Source: Synchiropus splendidus (lineage: Eukaryota; Chordata; Actinopteri; Syngnathiformes; Callionymidae). From it: DNA of 64,000 nucleotides. A program made the translations under genes and the position numbers. Each line of letters begins with the position of its first letter. The first letter of the stretch is position 1. The notes under the pieces are model-generated. The model saw only the letters and a list, made by a program, of their open reading frames with translations. It had not been told where the DNA came from and ran no database searches. The DNA lies in contig NW_026527058.1 in NCBI RefSeq assembly GCF_027744825.2, forward strand, positions 558,001 through 622,000. The letters are read 5' to 3'. This document shows, piece after piece, positions 1-12,500 of this stretch.

Positions 1-598
1 GTTTGGCGTTCCGGAATCGACCTTATCTCAGGATGAAAATGCGTTTTCTGCATTGTCCCATAACTTTCCAGGGAAGCTTCAGAACATGAAATTTTGACCT
101 CCCACTATAGCAGAAAGGGTCTTTCTAGTAGTTGCACATCAAATCTAAGCTGTCTGAATTGTTTTTCGATAGTTATCAACATTTTTACGTTTGGCGTTTC
201 AGAACCCACCTTATCTCAGGCTGAAAACGGGTTTTCTGCATTGTGCCATAACTTTGGAGGGAAGCATCAGAAAATGAAATTTTCATCTCCCACTATAGCA
301 GAAAGGGTTTTTCTAGTAGTTGCACATCAAATCTAAGCTGTCTGAAGTGTTTTTCCAAAGTTAACAACATTTTTATGTTTGGCGTTCCGGAATCAACCTT
401 ATCTCAGGCTGAAAACACGTTTTCTGCATTGTGCCATAACTTTGCAAGGAAGCTTCGGAAAATGAAATTTTCACCTCCCACTATAGCAGAAAGGGTTTTT
501 CTAGTAGTTGCACATCAAATCTAAGCTGTCTGAAGTGTTTGTCCAAAGTTATCAACATTTTTATGTTTGGCGTTCCGGAATCAACATTATCTCAGGCT

Positions 599-612
599 GA
601 AAACGCGTTTTC
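599..612. promoter_or_regulatory. Example of the 14-bp palindrome found in satellite monomers
   Basis: GAAAACGCGTTTTC is its own reverse complement over 14 bases, and most monomers carry it or a one-step derivative. The usual derivatives change only the CpGs (AACGTGTT, AACACGTT, AACGCATT), as methyl-C decay would. A second, shorter palindrome, TTCCGGAA (573-580 in this unit), lies about 18 bp upstream. Whether any protein binds it is unknown. It does not match the mammalian CENP-B box as I know it. Confidence 0.55.
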
Positions 613-2075
613 TGCATTGTGCCATAACTTTGCAAGGAAGCTTCAGAACATGAAATTTTCACCTCCCACTGTAGCAGAAGGGGTCTTTCTAGTAGTTGCA
701 CATCAAATCTAAGCTGTCTGAAGTGTTTTTCGAAAGTTATCAACATTTTTACGTTTGGCGTTTCGGAACCCACCTTATCTCAGGCTGAAAACGCGTTTTC
801 TGCATTGTGCTATAACTTCTCAGGGAAGCTTCAGAACATGAAATGTTCACCTCCCACTATAGGAGAAAGGGTTTTTCTAGTAGTTGCACATCAAATCTAA
901 GCTGTCTGAAGTGTTTTTCCAAAGTTATCAACATTTTTATGTTTGGCGTACCAGAATCGACCTTATCTCAGGCTGAAAACGCGTATTACGCATTGTGCCA
1001 TAACTTTGCAGGGAAGCATCAGAAAATGAAATTTTCAACTCCCACTATAGCAGAAAGGGTTTTTCTAGTAGTTGCACATCAAATCTAAGCTGTCTGAAGT
1101 GTTTTACAAAAGTTATCAACATTTTTATGTTTGGTGTTCCGGAACCCACCTTATCTCAAGCTGAAAACGCGTTTTCTGCATTGTGCCATAACTTTGCTGG
1201 GAAGCTGCAGAACATGAAATGTTCACCTCCCACTATAGCAGAAAGGGTCTTTCTAGTAGTTGCACATCAAATCAAACTGTCTGAAGTGTTTTTCCAAAGT
1301 TATCAACATTTTTATGTTTGGCGTTCCGGAACCCACCTTATCTCAAGCTGAAAACGCGTTTTCTGCATTGTGCCATAACTTTGCAGAGAAGCTTCAGAAA
1401 AAGAAATTTTCACCTCCCACTACACCAGAACGGGTCTTTCTAGAAGTTACACATCAAATCTAAGCTGTCTGATGTGTTTTTCCAAAGTTATCAACATTTT
1501 TATGTTTGGAGTTCCGGAATCAACCTTATCTCAGGTTGAAAACGCGTTTTACGCATTGTGCCATAAGTTTGCTGGGAAGCTTCAGAACATGAAATGTTCA
1601 CCTCCCACTATAGCAGAAAGGGTTTTTCTAGTAGTTGCACATCAAATCAAAGCTGTCTGAAGTGTTTTTCCAAAGTTATCAACATTTTTATGTTTGGCCT
1701 TCCGGAATCGACCTTATCTCAGGCTGAAAACGCGTTTTCTGCATTGTGCCATAACTTTGCAGGGAGGCTTCAGAACATGAAATGTTCACCTCCCACTATA
1801 GCAGAAAGGGTCTTTCTAGTAGTTGCACATCAAATCAAAGCTGTCTGAAGTGTTTTTCGGAAGTTATCAACATTTTTATGTTTGGCATTCCAGAATCGAC
1901 CTTATCTCAAGCTGAAAACAAGTTTTCTGCATTGTGCCATAACTTTGCAGAGAAGCTTCAGAAAAAGAAATTTTCACCTCCCACTATAGCAGAAAGGGTC
2001 TTTCTAGTAGTTGCACATCAAATCAAAGCTGTCTGATGTGTTTTTCCAAAGTTATCAACATTTTTATGTCTGGCC

Positions 2076-3049
2076 TTCCGGAATCGACCTTATCTCAAGC
2101 TGAAAACGCGTTTTACGCATTGTGCCATAACTTTGCAGGGAAGCTTCAGAACATGAAATGTTCACCTCCCGCTATACCAGAAAGGGTCTTTCTAGAAGTT
2201 GCACATCAAATCTAAGCTGTCTGATGTGTTTTTCCAAAGTTATCAACATTTTTATGTTTGGCGTTCCGGAATCGACCTTATCTCAGGCTGAAAACGCGTT
2301 TTACGCATTGTGCCATAACTTTGCAGGGAAGCTTCAGAACATGAAATTTTCACCTCCCACTATAGCAGAAAGGGTCTTTCTAGTAGTTGCACATCAAATC
2401 AAAGCTGTCTGAAGTGTTTTTCCAAAGTTATCAACATTTTATGTTTGGCGTTCCGGAACCCACCTTATCTCAGGCTGAAAACGCGTTTTCGGCATTGTGC
2501 CATAACTTTGCAGGGAAGCTTCAGAACATGAAATTTTCACGTCCCACTATAGCAGAAAGGGTCTTTCTAGTAGTTGCCCATCAAATCTAAGCTGTCTGAA
2601 GTGTTTTACAAAAGTTATCAACATTTTTATGTTTGGCGTTCCGGAACCCACCTTATCTCAAGCTGAAAACGCGTTTTCTGCATTGTGCCATAACTTTGCT
2701 GGGAAGCTGCAGAACATGAAATGTTCACCTCCCACTATAGCAGAAAGGGTCTTTCTAGTAGTTGCACATCAAATCAAACTGTCTGAAGTGTTTTACAAAA
2801 GTTATCAACATATTTATGTTTGGCGTTCCGGAACCCACCTTATCTCAGGCTGAAAGCGCGTTGTCTACATTGTGCCATAACTTTGCATGGAAGCTTCAGA
2901 ACATGAAATGTTCACCTCCCACTATAGCAGAAAGGGTTTTTCTAGTAGTTGCACATCAAATCTAAGATGTCTGAAGTGTTTTCCGAAAGTTATCAACATT
3001 TTTATGTTTGGCGTTCCGGAACCCACCTTATCTCAAGCTGAAAACGCGT
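2076..3049. repeat. Satellite higher-order block, copy 1
   Basis: About 974 bp (five monomers and a bit) that recurs essentially unchanged at 3,577-4,550. The offset is 1,501 bp, i.e. eight monomers minus 3 bp. Shared private variants include a one-T deletion in the A/T tract near 2,440 and 3,941 and a run of units ending CAAATCAAACTG. The match begins after the variant GGCCTTCCGG near 2,077 and ends at the GCGTTTTCTG versus GCTTTTTACG difference near 3,049. Confidence 0.85.
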
Positions 3050-3576
3050 TTTCTGCATTGTGCCATAACTTTGCTGGGAAGCTGCAGAACATGAAATGTT
3101 CACCTCCCACTGTAGCAGAAAGGGTCTTTCTAGTAGTTGCACATCAAATCAAACTGTCTGAAGTGTTTTACAAAAGTTATCAACATTTTTATGTTTGGCG
3201 TTCCGGAACCCACCTTATCTCAAGCTGAAAACGCGTTTTCTACATTGTGCCATAACTTTGCAGGGAGGCTTCAGAACATGAAATGTTCACCTCCCACTAT
3301 AGCAGAAAGGGTCTTTCTAGTAGTTGCACATCAAATGTAAGCTGTCTGAAGTGTTTTTCGGAAGTTATCAACATTTTTATGTTTGGCGTTCCAGAATCGA
3401 CCTTATCTCAGGCTGAAAGCGCGTTGTCTGCATTGTGCCATAACTTTGCATGGAAGCTTCAGAACATGAAATGTTCATCTCCCACTATAGCAGAAAGGGT
3501 TTTTCTAGTAGGTGCACATCAAATCTAAGATGTCTGAAGTGTTTTCCGAAAGTTATCAACATTTTTATGTTTGGCG

Positions 3577-4550
3577 TTCCGGAATCGACCTTATCTCAAG
3601 CTGAAAACGCGTTTTACGCATTGTGCCATAACTTTGCAGGGAAGCTTCAGAACATGAAATGTTCACCTCCCGCTATACCAGAAAGGGTCTTTCTAGAAGT
3701 TGCACATCAAATCTAAGCTGTCTGATGTGTTTTTCCAAAGTTATCAACATTTTTATGTTTGGCGTTCCGGAATCGACCTTATCTCAGGCTGAAAACGCGT
3801 TTTACGCATTGTGCCATAACTTTGCAGGGAAGCTTCAGAACATGAAATTTTCACCTCCCACTATAGCAGAAAGGGTCTTTCTAGTAGTTGCACATCAAAT
3901 CAAAGCTGTCTGAAGTGTTTTTCCAAAGTTATCAACATTTTATGTTTGGCGTTCCGGAACCCACCTTATCTCAGGCTGAAAACGCGTTTTCGGCATTGTG
4001 CCATAACTTTGCAGGGAAGCTTCAGAACATGAAATTTTCACGTCCCACTATAGCAGAAAGGGTCTTTCTAGTAGTTGCCCATCAAATCTAAGCTGTCTGA
4101 AGTGTTTTACAAAAGTTATCAACATTTTTATGTTTGGCGTTCCGGAACCCACCTTATCTCAAGCTGAAAACGCGTTTTCTGCATTGTGCCATAACTTTGC
4201 TGGGAAGCTGCAGAACATGAAATGTTCACCTCCCACTATAGCAGAAAGGGTCTTTCTAGTAGTTGCACATCAAATCAAACTGTCTGAAGTGTTTTACAAA
4301 AGTTATCAACATATTTATGTTTGGCGTTCCGGAACCCACCTTATCTCAGGCTGAAAGCGCGTTGTCTACATTGTGCCATAACTTTGCATGGAAGCTTCAG
4401 AACATGAAATGTTCACCTCCCACTATAGCAGAAAGGGTTTTTCTAGTAGTTGCACATCAAATCTAAGATGTCTGAAGTGTTTTCCGAAAGTTATCAACAT
4501 TTTTATGTTTGGCGTTCCGGAACCCACCTTATCTCAAGCTGAAAACGCTT
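3577..4550. repeat. Satellite higher-order block, copy 2
   Basis: Second copy of the block at 2,076-3,049, with the same private variants in the same order. Near identity implies recent unequal exchange or segmental amplification of a unit about eight monomers long. Confidence 0.85.
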
Positions 4551-5018
4551 TTTACGCATTGTGCCATAACTTTGCAGGGAAGCTTCAGAAAATGAAATTT
4601 TCACTTCCCACTATTGCAGAAAGGGTTTTTCTAGTAGTTGCACATCAAATCTAAGCTGTCTGAAGTGTTTTTCGAAAGTTATCAACATTTTTATGTTTGG
4701 CGTCCGGAATCAACCTTATCTCAGGCTGAAAACGCGTTTTCTGCATTGTGCCTTAACTTTGCAAGGAAGCTTCAGAAAATGAAATTTTCACCTCCCACTA
4801 TAGCAGAAAGGGTCTTTCTAGTAGTTGCACATCAAATCAAAGCTGTCTGATGTGTTTTTCCAAAGTTATCAACATTTTTATGTTTGGCGTTCCGGAACCC
4901 ACCTTATCTCAGGCTGAAAACGCGTTTTCTGCATTGTGCCATAACTTCTCAGGGAAGCTTCAGAACATGAAATGTTCACCTCCCACTATAGCAGAAAGGG
5001 TTTTTCTAGTTGTTGCAC

Positions 5019-5418
5019 ATCAAATCTAAGCTGTCTGAAGTGTTTATCGAAAGTTATCAACATTTTTATGTTTGGCGTTCCGGAATCGACCTTATCTCAG
5101 GCTGAAAATGCATTTTCTGCATTGTCCCATAGCTTTCCAGGGAAGCTTCAGAACATGAAATTTTGACCTCCCACTATAGCAGAAAGGTTCTTTCTAGTAG
5201 TTGCACATCAAATCTAATCTGTCTGAAGTGTTTTTCGATAGTTATCAACATTTTTACGTTTGGCGTTTCGGAACCCACCTTATCTCAGGCTGAAAACGCG
5301 TTTTCTGCATTGTGCCATAACTTCTCAGGGAAGCTTCAGAACATGAAATGTTCACCTCCCACTATAGCAGAAAGGGTTTTTCTAGTAGTTGCACATCAAA
5401 TCTAAGCTGTCTGAAGTG
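5019..5418. repeat. Satellite block repeated at 7,839-8,238
   Basis: About 400 bp with the diagnostic variants TTTATCGAAAG, GCATTGTCCCATA, AAATTTTGACCTCCC and CAAATCTAATCTGTC. It recurs at +2,820 bp (15 monomers) with only a few differences. A more diverged relative opens the window at 1-270. Confidence 0.8.
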
Positions 5419-5419
5419 T

Positions 5420-5906
5420 TTTTCCAAAGTTATCAACATTTTTATGTTTGGCGTTCCGGAATCAACCTTATCTCAGGCTGAAAACGCGTTTTCTGCATTG
5501 TGCCATAACTTTGCAAGGAAGCTTCAGAACATGAAATTTTCACCTCCCACTATAGCAGAAAGGGTCTTTCTAGTAGTTGCACATCAAATCTAAGCTGTCT
5601 GAAGTGTTTATCGAAAGTTATCAACATTTTTATGTTTGGCGTTCCGGAATCAACCTTATCTCAAGCTGAAAACGCATTTTTTGCATTGTGCCATAACTTT
5701 CCAAGGAAGCTTCAGAACATGAAATTTTCACCTCCCACTATAGCAGAAAGGGTCTTTCTCGTAGTTGCACATCAAATCTAAGCTGTCTGAAGTGTTTTTC
5801 TAAAGTTATCAACATTTTTATGTTTGGCGTTCCGGAATCGACCTTATCTCAAGCTGAAAACGCGTTTTCTGCAATGTGCCATAACTTTGCAGGGAAGCTT
5901 CAGAAA
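5420..5906. repeat. Three-monomer satellite block repeated at 5,984-6,470
   Basis: About 487 bp repeated at an offset of 564 bp (three monomers). It shares GAAAACGCATTTTTTGC, CTTTCCAAGG and GTCTTTCTCGTAG. The copies diverge where the first reads CAGAAAATGAAATTTT and the second CAGAACATGAAATGTT. Confidence 0.8.
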
Positions 5907-6460
5907 ATGAAATTTTCACCTCCCACTATAGCAGAAAGGGTTTTTCTAGTAGTTGCACATCAAATCTAAGCTGTCTGAAGTGTTTTTCCAAAGTTATCAA
6001 CATTTTTATGTTTGGCGTTCCGGAATCAACCTTATCTCAGGCTGAAAACGCGTTTTGTGCATTGTGCCATAACTTTGCAAGGAAGCTTCAGAACATGAAA
6101 TTTTCACCTCCCACTATAGCAGAAAGGGTCTTTCTAGTAGTTGCACATCAAATCTAAGCTGTCTGAAGTGTTTATCGAAAGTTATCAACATTTTTATGTT
6201 TGGCGTTCCGGAATCAACCTTATCTCAAGCTGAAAACGCATTTTTTGCATTGTGCCATAACTTTCCAAGGAAGCTTCAGAACATGAAATTTTCACCTCCC
6301 ACTATAGCAGAAAGGGTCTTTCTCGTAGTTGCACATCAAATCTAAGCTGTCTGAAGTGTTTTTCTAAAGTTATCAACATTTTTATGTTTGGCGTTCCGGA
6401 ATCGACCTTATCTCAAGCTGAAAACGCGTTTTCTGCAATGTGCCATAACTTTGCAGGGAA

Positions 6461-7016
6461 GCTTCAGAACATGAAATGTTCACGTCCCACTATAGCAGAA
6501 AGTGTCTTTCTAGTAGTTGCACATCAAATCTAAGCTGTCTGAAGTGTTTTTCGAAAGTTATCAACATTTTTATGTTTGGCGTTCCAGAATCGACCTTATC
6601 TCAGGCTGAAATCGCGTTGTCTGCATTGTGCCATAACTTTGCAAGGAAGCTTCAGAAAATGAAATTTTCACCTCCCACTATAGCAGAAAGGGTCTTTCTA
6701 GTAGTTGTACATCAAATCTAACCTGTCTGAAGTGTTTTTCGGAAGTTATCAACATTTTTATGTTTGGCGTTCCAGAATCGACCTTATCTCAGGCTGAAAA
6801 CGCGTTTTCTGCGCTGTGCCATAACTTTGCAGGGAAGCTTCAGAACATGAAATGTTCACGTCCCACTATAGCAGAAAGTGTCTTTCTAGTAGTTGCACAT
6901 CAAATCTAAGCTGTCTGAAGTGTTTTTCGAAAGTTATCAACATTTTTATGTTTGGCGTTCCAGAATCGACCTTATCTCAGGCTGAAATCGCGTTGTCTGC
7001 ATTGTGCCATAACTTT
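6461..7016. repeat. Two-monomer satellite duplication
   Basis: 6,461-6,640 recurs at 6,837-7,016 (offset 376 bp, two monomers). Shared variants are TTCACGTCCC, GAAAGTGTC and CTGAAATCGCGTTGTC. The pair ends where the first copy reads TTTGCAAGG and the second TTTGCATGG. Confidence 0.75.
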
Positions 7017-9599
7017 GCATGGAAGCTTCAGAACATGAAATGTTCACCTCCCACTATAGCAGAAAGGGTTTTTCTAGTAGTTGCACATCAAATCTAAGAT
7101 GTCTGAAGTGTTTTCCGAAAGTTATCAACATTTTTATGTTTGGCGTTACGGAATCGAACTTATCTCAGGCAGAAAACGCTTTTTACGCATTGTGCCATAA
7201 CTTTGCAGGGAAGCTTCAGAAAATGAAATTTTCACCTCCCACTATAGCAGAAAGGGTTTTTCTAGTAGTTGCACATCAAATCTAAGCTGTCTGATGTGTT
7301 TTTCCAAAGTTATCAACATTTTTATGTTTGGCGTTCCGGAACCCACCTTATCTCAAGCTGAAAACGCGTTTTCTGCATTGTGCCATAACTTTGCTGGGAA
7401 GCTTCAGAACATGAAATATTCACCTCCCACTATAGCAGAAAGGGTCTTTCTAGTAGTTGCCTATCAAATCTAAGCTGTCTGAAGTGTTTTTCGAAAGTTA
7501 TCAACATTTTTATGTTTGGCGTTCCGGAACCCACCTTATCTCAAGCTGAAAACGCGTTTTCTGCGCTGTGCCATAACTTAGCAGGGAAGCTTCAGAAAAA
7601 GAAATTTTCACCTCCCACTATAGCAGAAAGGATTTTTCTAGTAGTTGCACATCAAATCTAAGCTGTCTGAAGTGTTTTTCCAAAGTTATCAACATTTTTA
7701 TGTTTGGCGTTCCGGAATCAACCTTATCTCAGGCTGAAAACGCGTTTTCTGCATTGTGCCATAACTTTGCAAGGAAGCTTCAGAACATGAAATTTTCACC
7801 TCCCACTATAGCAGAAAGGGTCTTTCTAGTAGTTGTACATCAAATCTAAGCTGTCTGAAGTGTTTATCGAAAGTTATCAACATTTTTATGTTTGGCGTTC
7901 CGGAATCGACCTTATCTCAGGATGAAAATGCATTTTCTGCATTGTCCCATAACTTTCCAGGGAAGCTTCAGAACATGAAATTTTGACCTCCCACTATAGC
8001 AGAAAGGTTCTTTCTAGTAGTTGCACATCAAATCTAATCTGTCTGAAGTGTTTTTCGATAGTTATCAACATTTTTACGTTTGGCGTTTCGGAACCCACCT
8101 TATCTCAGGCTGAAAACGCGTTTTCTGCATTGTGCCATAACTTCTCAGGGAAGCTTCAGAACATGAAATGTTCACCTCCCACTATAGCAGAAAGGGTTTT
8201 TCTAGTAGTTGCACATCAAATCTAAGCTGTCTGAAGTGTTTATCGAAAGTTATCAACATTTTTATGTTTGGCGTTCCGGAATCAACCTTATCTCAGGCTG
8301 AAAACGCGTTTTCTGCATTGTGCCATAACTTTGCAAGGAAGCTTCAGAACATGAAAGTTTCACCTCCCACTATAGCAGAAAGGGTCTTTCTCGTAGTTGC
8401 ACATCAAATCTAAGCTGTCTGAAGTGTTTTTCGAAAGTTATCAACATTTTTATGTTTGGCGTCCCAGAATCGACCTTATCTCAGGCTGAAATCGCGTTGT
8501 CTGCATTGTGCCATAACTTTGCAGGGAAGCTTCAGAAAATGAAATTTTCACCTCCCACTATAGCAGAAAAGGTCTTTCTAGTAGTTGGACATCAAATCTA
8601 AGCTCTCTGGAGTGTTTTTTCAAAGTTATCAACATTTTTATGTTTGGCGTTCCGGAACCCACCTTATCTCAGGCTGAAAACGCGTTTTCTGCATTGTGCC
8701 ATAACTTTGCAAGGAAGCTTCAGAACATGAAATTTTCACGTCCCACTATAGCAGAAAGGGTCTTTCTCGTAGTAGCACATCAAATCTAAGCTGTCTGAAG
8801 TGTTTTTCGAAAGTTATCAACATTTTTATGTTTGGCGTTCCAGAATCGACCTTATCTCAGGCTGAAATCGCGTTGTCTGCATTGTGCCATAACTTTGCAT
8901 GGAAGCTTCCGAACATGAAATTTTAACCTCCCACTATAGCAGAAAGGGTCTTTCTAGTAGTTGCACATCAAATCTAAGTTGTCTAAAGTGTTTTTCAAAA
9001 GTTATCAACATTTTTATGTTTGGCGTTCCGGAACCCACCTTATCTCAAGCTGAAAACGCGTTTTCTGCATTGTGCCATAACTTTGCCGGGAAGCTTCAGA
9101 ACATGAAATGTTCACCTACCACTATCGCAGAAATGGTTTTTCGAGTAGTTGCACATCAAATCTAAGCTGACTGAAGTGTTTTTCCATAGTTATCAACATT
9201 TTTATGTTTGGCTTTCCGGAATCAACCTTATCTCAGGCTGAAAACACGTTTTCTGCATTGTGCCATAACTTTGCAAGGAAGCCTCAGAAAACGAAATTTT
9301 CACCTCCCACTATAGCAGAAAGGGTTCTTCTAGTAGTTGCACATCAAATCTAAGCTGTCTGAAGTGTTTTTCCAAAGTTATCAACATTTTTATGTTTGGC
9401 GTTCCGGAATCTACCTTATCTCAGGCTGAAAACGTGTTTTCTGCACTGTGCCATAACTTTGCAGGAAACTTCAAAAAATGAAATTTTAACCTCCCACTAT
9501 TGCAGAAAGGGTCTGTCTTGTAGTTGCACATCAAATCTAAGCTGTCTGAAGTGTTTTTACAAAGTTATCAACATTTTTATGTTTGGCGTTCCGGAATCG

Positions 9600-12500
9600 A
9601 CCTAATCTCAGGCTGAAAACGCGTTTTTTGCATTGTGCCATATATTCTAAGGGAAGGTTCAGAACATGAAATTTTCACCTCCCACTATAGCAGAAAGGGT
9701 CTTTCTAGTAGTTTCTCGTCAAATCTAAGCTGTCTGCAGTGTTTTTCCAAAGTTTTCAACATTTTTTTGTTTGGCCTTCGGGACCCCACCTTATCTCAGG
9801 CTAAAAACGCGTTTTACGCATTGTACCATAACTTTGCATAAAGCTTCAGAACATGAAATTTTCACCTCCCACTATAGCAGAAAGGGTCTTTCTAGTAGTT
9901 ACACTTCAAATCTAAGCTGTCTGAAGTGTTTTTCGAAAGTTTTCAACATTTTTATGTTTGGCGTTCCGGAACCCACCTTATCTCAGGCTAAAAACGCGTT
10001 TTCTGCATTGTGCCATAAATTTGCAGGGAAGCTTCAGAACATGAAATTTTTACCTCCCACTATAGCAGAAAGCGTCTTTCTAGTAGTTTCTCGTGAAATC
10101 TAAGCTGTCTGCAGTGTTTTTCCAAAGATTTCAACATTTTTATTTTTGGCCTTCGGGAACCCACCTTATCTCAGGCTGAAAACGCGTTGTACGCATTGCG
10201 CCATAACTTTTCATAAAGCTTCAGAACATGAAATTTTCACCTTCCACTATAGCAGAAAGGGTCTTTCTAGTAGTTGCAGATCAAATCTAAGCTGTCTGAA
10301 ATGTTTTTCCAAAGTTATCAACTTTTTTATGTTTGGCGTTCTGGAACCCACCTTATCTCAGTCTGAAAACGTGTTTTTTGCATTGTGCCACAACTTTGCA
10401 GGGATGCATCAGAACATGACATTTTAAAGTTCCACTATAGCAGAAAAGGTCTTTCTAGTAGTTGCACATCAAATCTAAGCTGCCTGAAGTGTATTTCAAA
10501 AGTTATCAACTTTTTTATGTTTGGCGTTCCTGAATGGACCTTTTCTCAGGCTGAAAACGCGTTTTCGGAATTGTGCCATAACTTGGCAGGGAAGCTTCAG
10601 AACATGAATTTTCCACCTCCCACTATAGCAGAAAGGGTCTTTCTAGTACTTGCACATCAAATCTAAGCTGTCTGAAGTGTTTTTCCAAAGTTATCTACCT
10701 TTTTATGTTTGGCGTTCCGGAACCCACCTTATCTCAGTCTGAAAATGTGTTTTCTGCTTTGTGCCGTAACTTTGCCGGGAAGCCTCAGAACATGAAATTT
10801 TCAGCTCCCGCTATAGTAGAAAGGGTCTTTCTAGTAGTTGCACTTCAAATCTACGCTGTCTGAAGTGTTTTTTCAAAGTTATCAACACTTTTATGTTTGG
10901 CGTTCCTGAATCGACGTTATCTCAGGCTGAAAACGCTTTTTACGCATTGTTCCATAACTTTGCAGGGAAGCTTCAGAACATGAAATTTTCAGCTCCCAGT
11001 ATAGTAGAAAGGGTCTTTCTAGTAGTTGCACATGATATCTAAGCTGTCTAAAGTGTTTTTCGAAGGTTGTCAACATTTTTATGTTTGGTGTTCCGGAATC
11101 GACCTTATCTCAGTCTGAAAACGCGTTTTCTGCATTGTGCCATAACTTTGCAGGGAAGCTTCAGAACATGAAATGTTCACCTCCCACTATAGCAGACAGG
11201 GTCTTTCTAGTAGTTGCACATCAAATCTTTGCTGTCTGAAGTGTTTTTCCAAAGTTGTCAACATTTTTATGTTTGGCGTTCTGGAACCCACCTTATCTCA
11301 GTCTGAAAACGTGTTTTTTGCATTGTGCCATACATTCTAAGGGAAGGTTCAGAACATGAAATTTTCACCTCCCACTATAGCAGAAAGGGTCTTTCTAGTA
11401 GTTTCACGTGAAATCTAAGCTGTCTGAAGTGTTTTTACAAAGTTATCAACATTTTTATGTTTGGCGTTTGGGAACCCACCTTATCTCAGGCTGAAAACGT
11501 GTTTTCTGCATTGTGCCATAACTTTGTAGGAAACTTCAAAAAATGAAATTTTAACCTCCCACTATTGCAGAAAGGGTCTGTCTTGTAGTTGCACATCAAA
11601 TCTAAGCTGTCTGAAGTGTTTTTACAAAGTTATCAACATTTTTATGTTTGGCGTTCCGGAATCGACCTTATCTCAGGCTGAAAACGCGTTTTACGCATTG
11701 TGCCATAACTTTGCATAAAGCTTCAGCACATGAAATTTTCACCACCCACTATAGCAGAAAGGGTCTTTCTAGTAGTTGCAGATCAAATCTAAGCTGTCTG
11801 ATATGTTTTTCCAATGTTATCAACATTTTTATGTTTGGCGTTCTGGAACCCACCTTATCTCAGTCTGAAAACGTGTTTTTTGCATTGTGCCATATATTCT
11901 AAGGGAAGGTTCAGTACATGAAATTTTCACCTCCCACTATAGCAGAAAGGGTCTTTCTAGTAGTTTCAAGTGAAATCTAAGCTGTCTGAAGTGTTTTTCC
12001 AAAGTTTTCAACATTTTTTTGTTTGGCCTTCGGGACCCCACCTTATCTCAGGCTAAAAACGCGTTTTACGCATTGTACCATAACTTTGCATAAAGCTTCA
12101 GAACATGAAATTTTCACCTCCCACGATAGCAGAAAGGGTCTTTCTAGTAGTTACACTTCAAATCTAAGCTGTCTGAAATGTTTTTCCAAAGTTATCAACT
12201 TTTTTATGTTTGGCGTTCTGGAACCCAACTTATCTCAGTCTGAAAACGTGTTTTTTGCATTGTGCCACAACTTTGCAGGCAAGCCACAGAACATGAAATT
12301 TTCACCTGCCGCCATAGTAGAAAGGGTCTTTCTAGCAGTTGCACAGCAAATCTAAGCTGTCTGAAGTGGCTTTCCAAAGTTATCAACATTTTTATGTTTG
12401 GCGTTCCGGAATCAACCTTATCTCAGGCTGAACACCCGTTTTCTGCATTGTGCCATTTCTTTGCAGGGATGCATCAGAACATGACATTTTAAAGTTCCAC

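Noticed and set aside
573..612. CENP-B box in the satellite
   Set aside because: The palindrome region has CpGs but does not fit the TTCG...CGGG pattern of the mammalian box.
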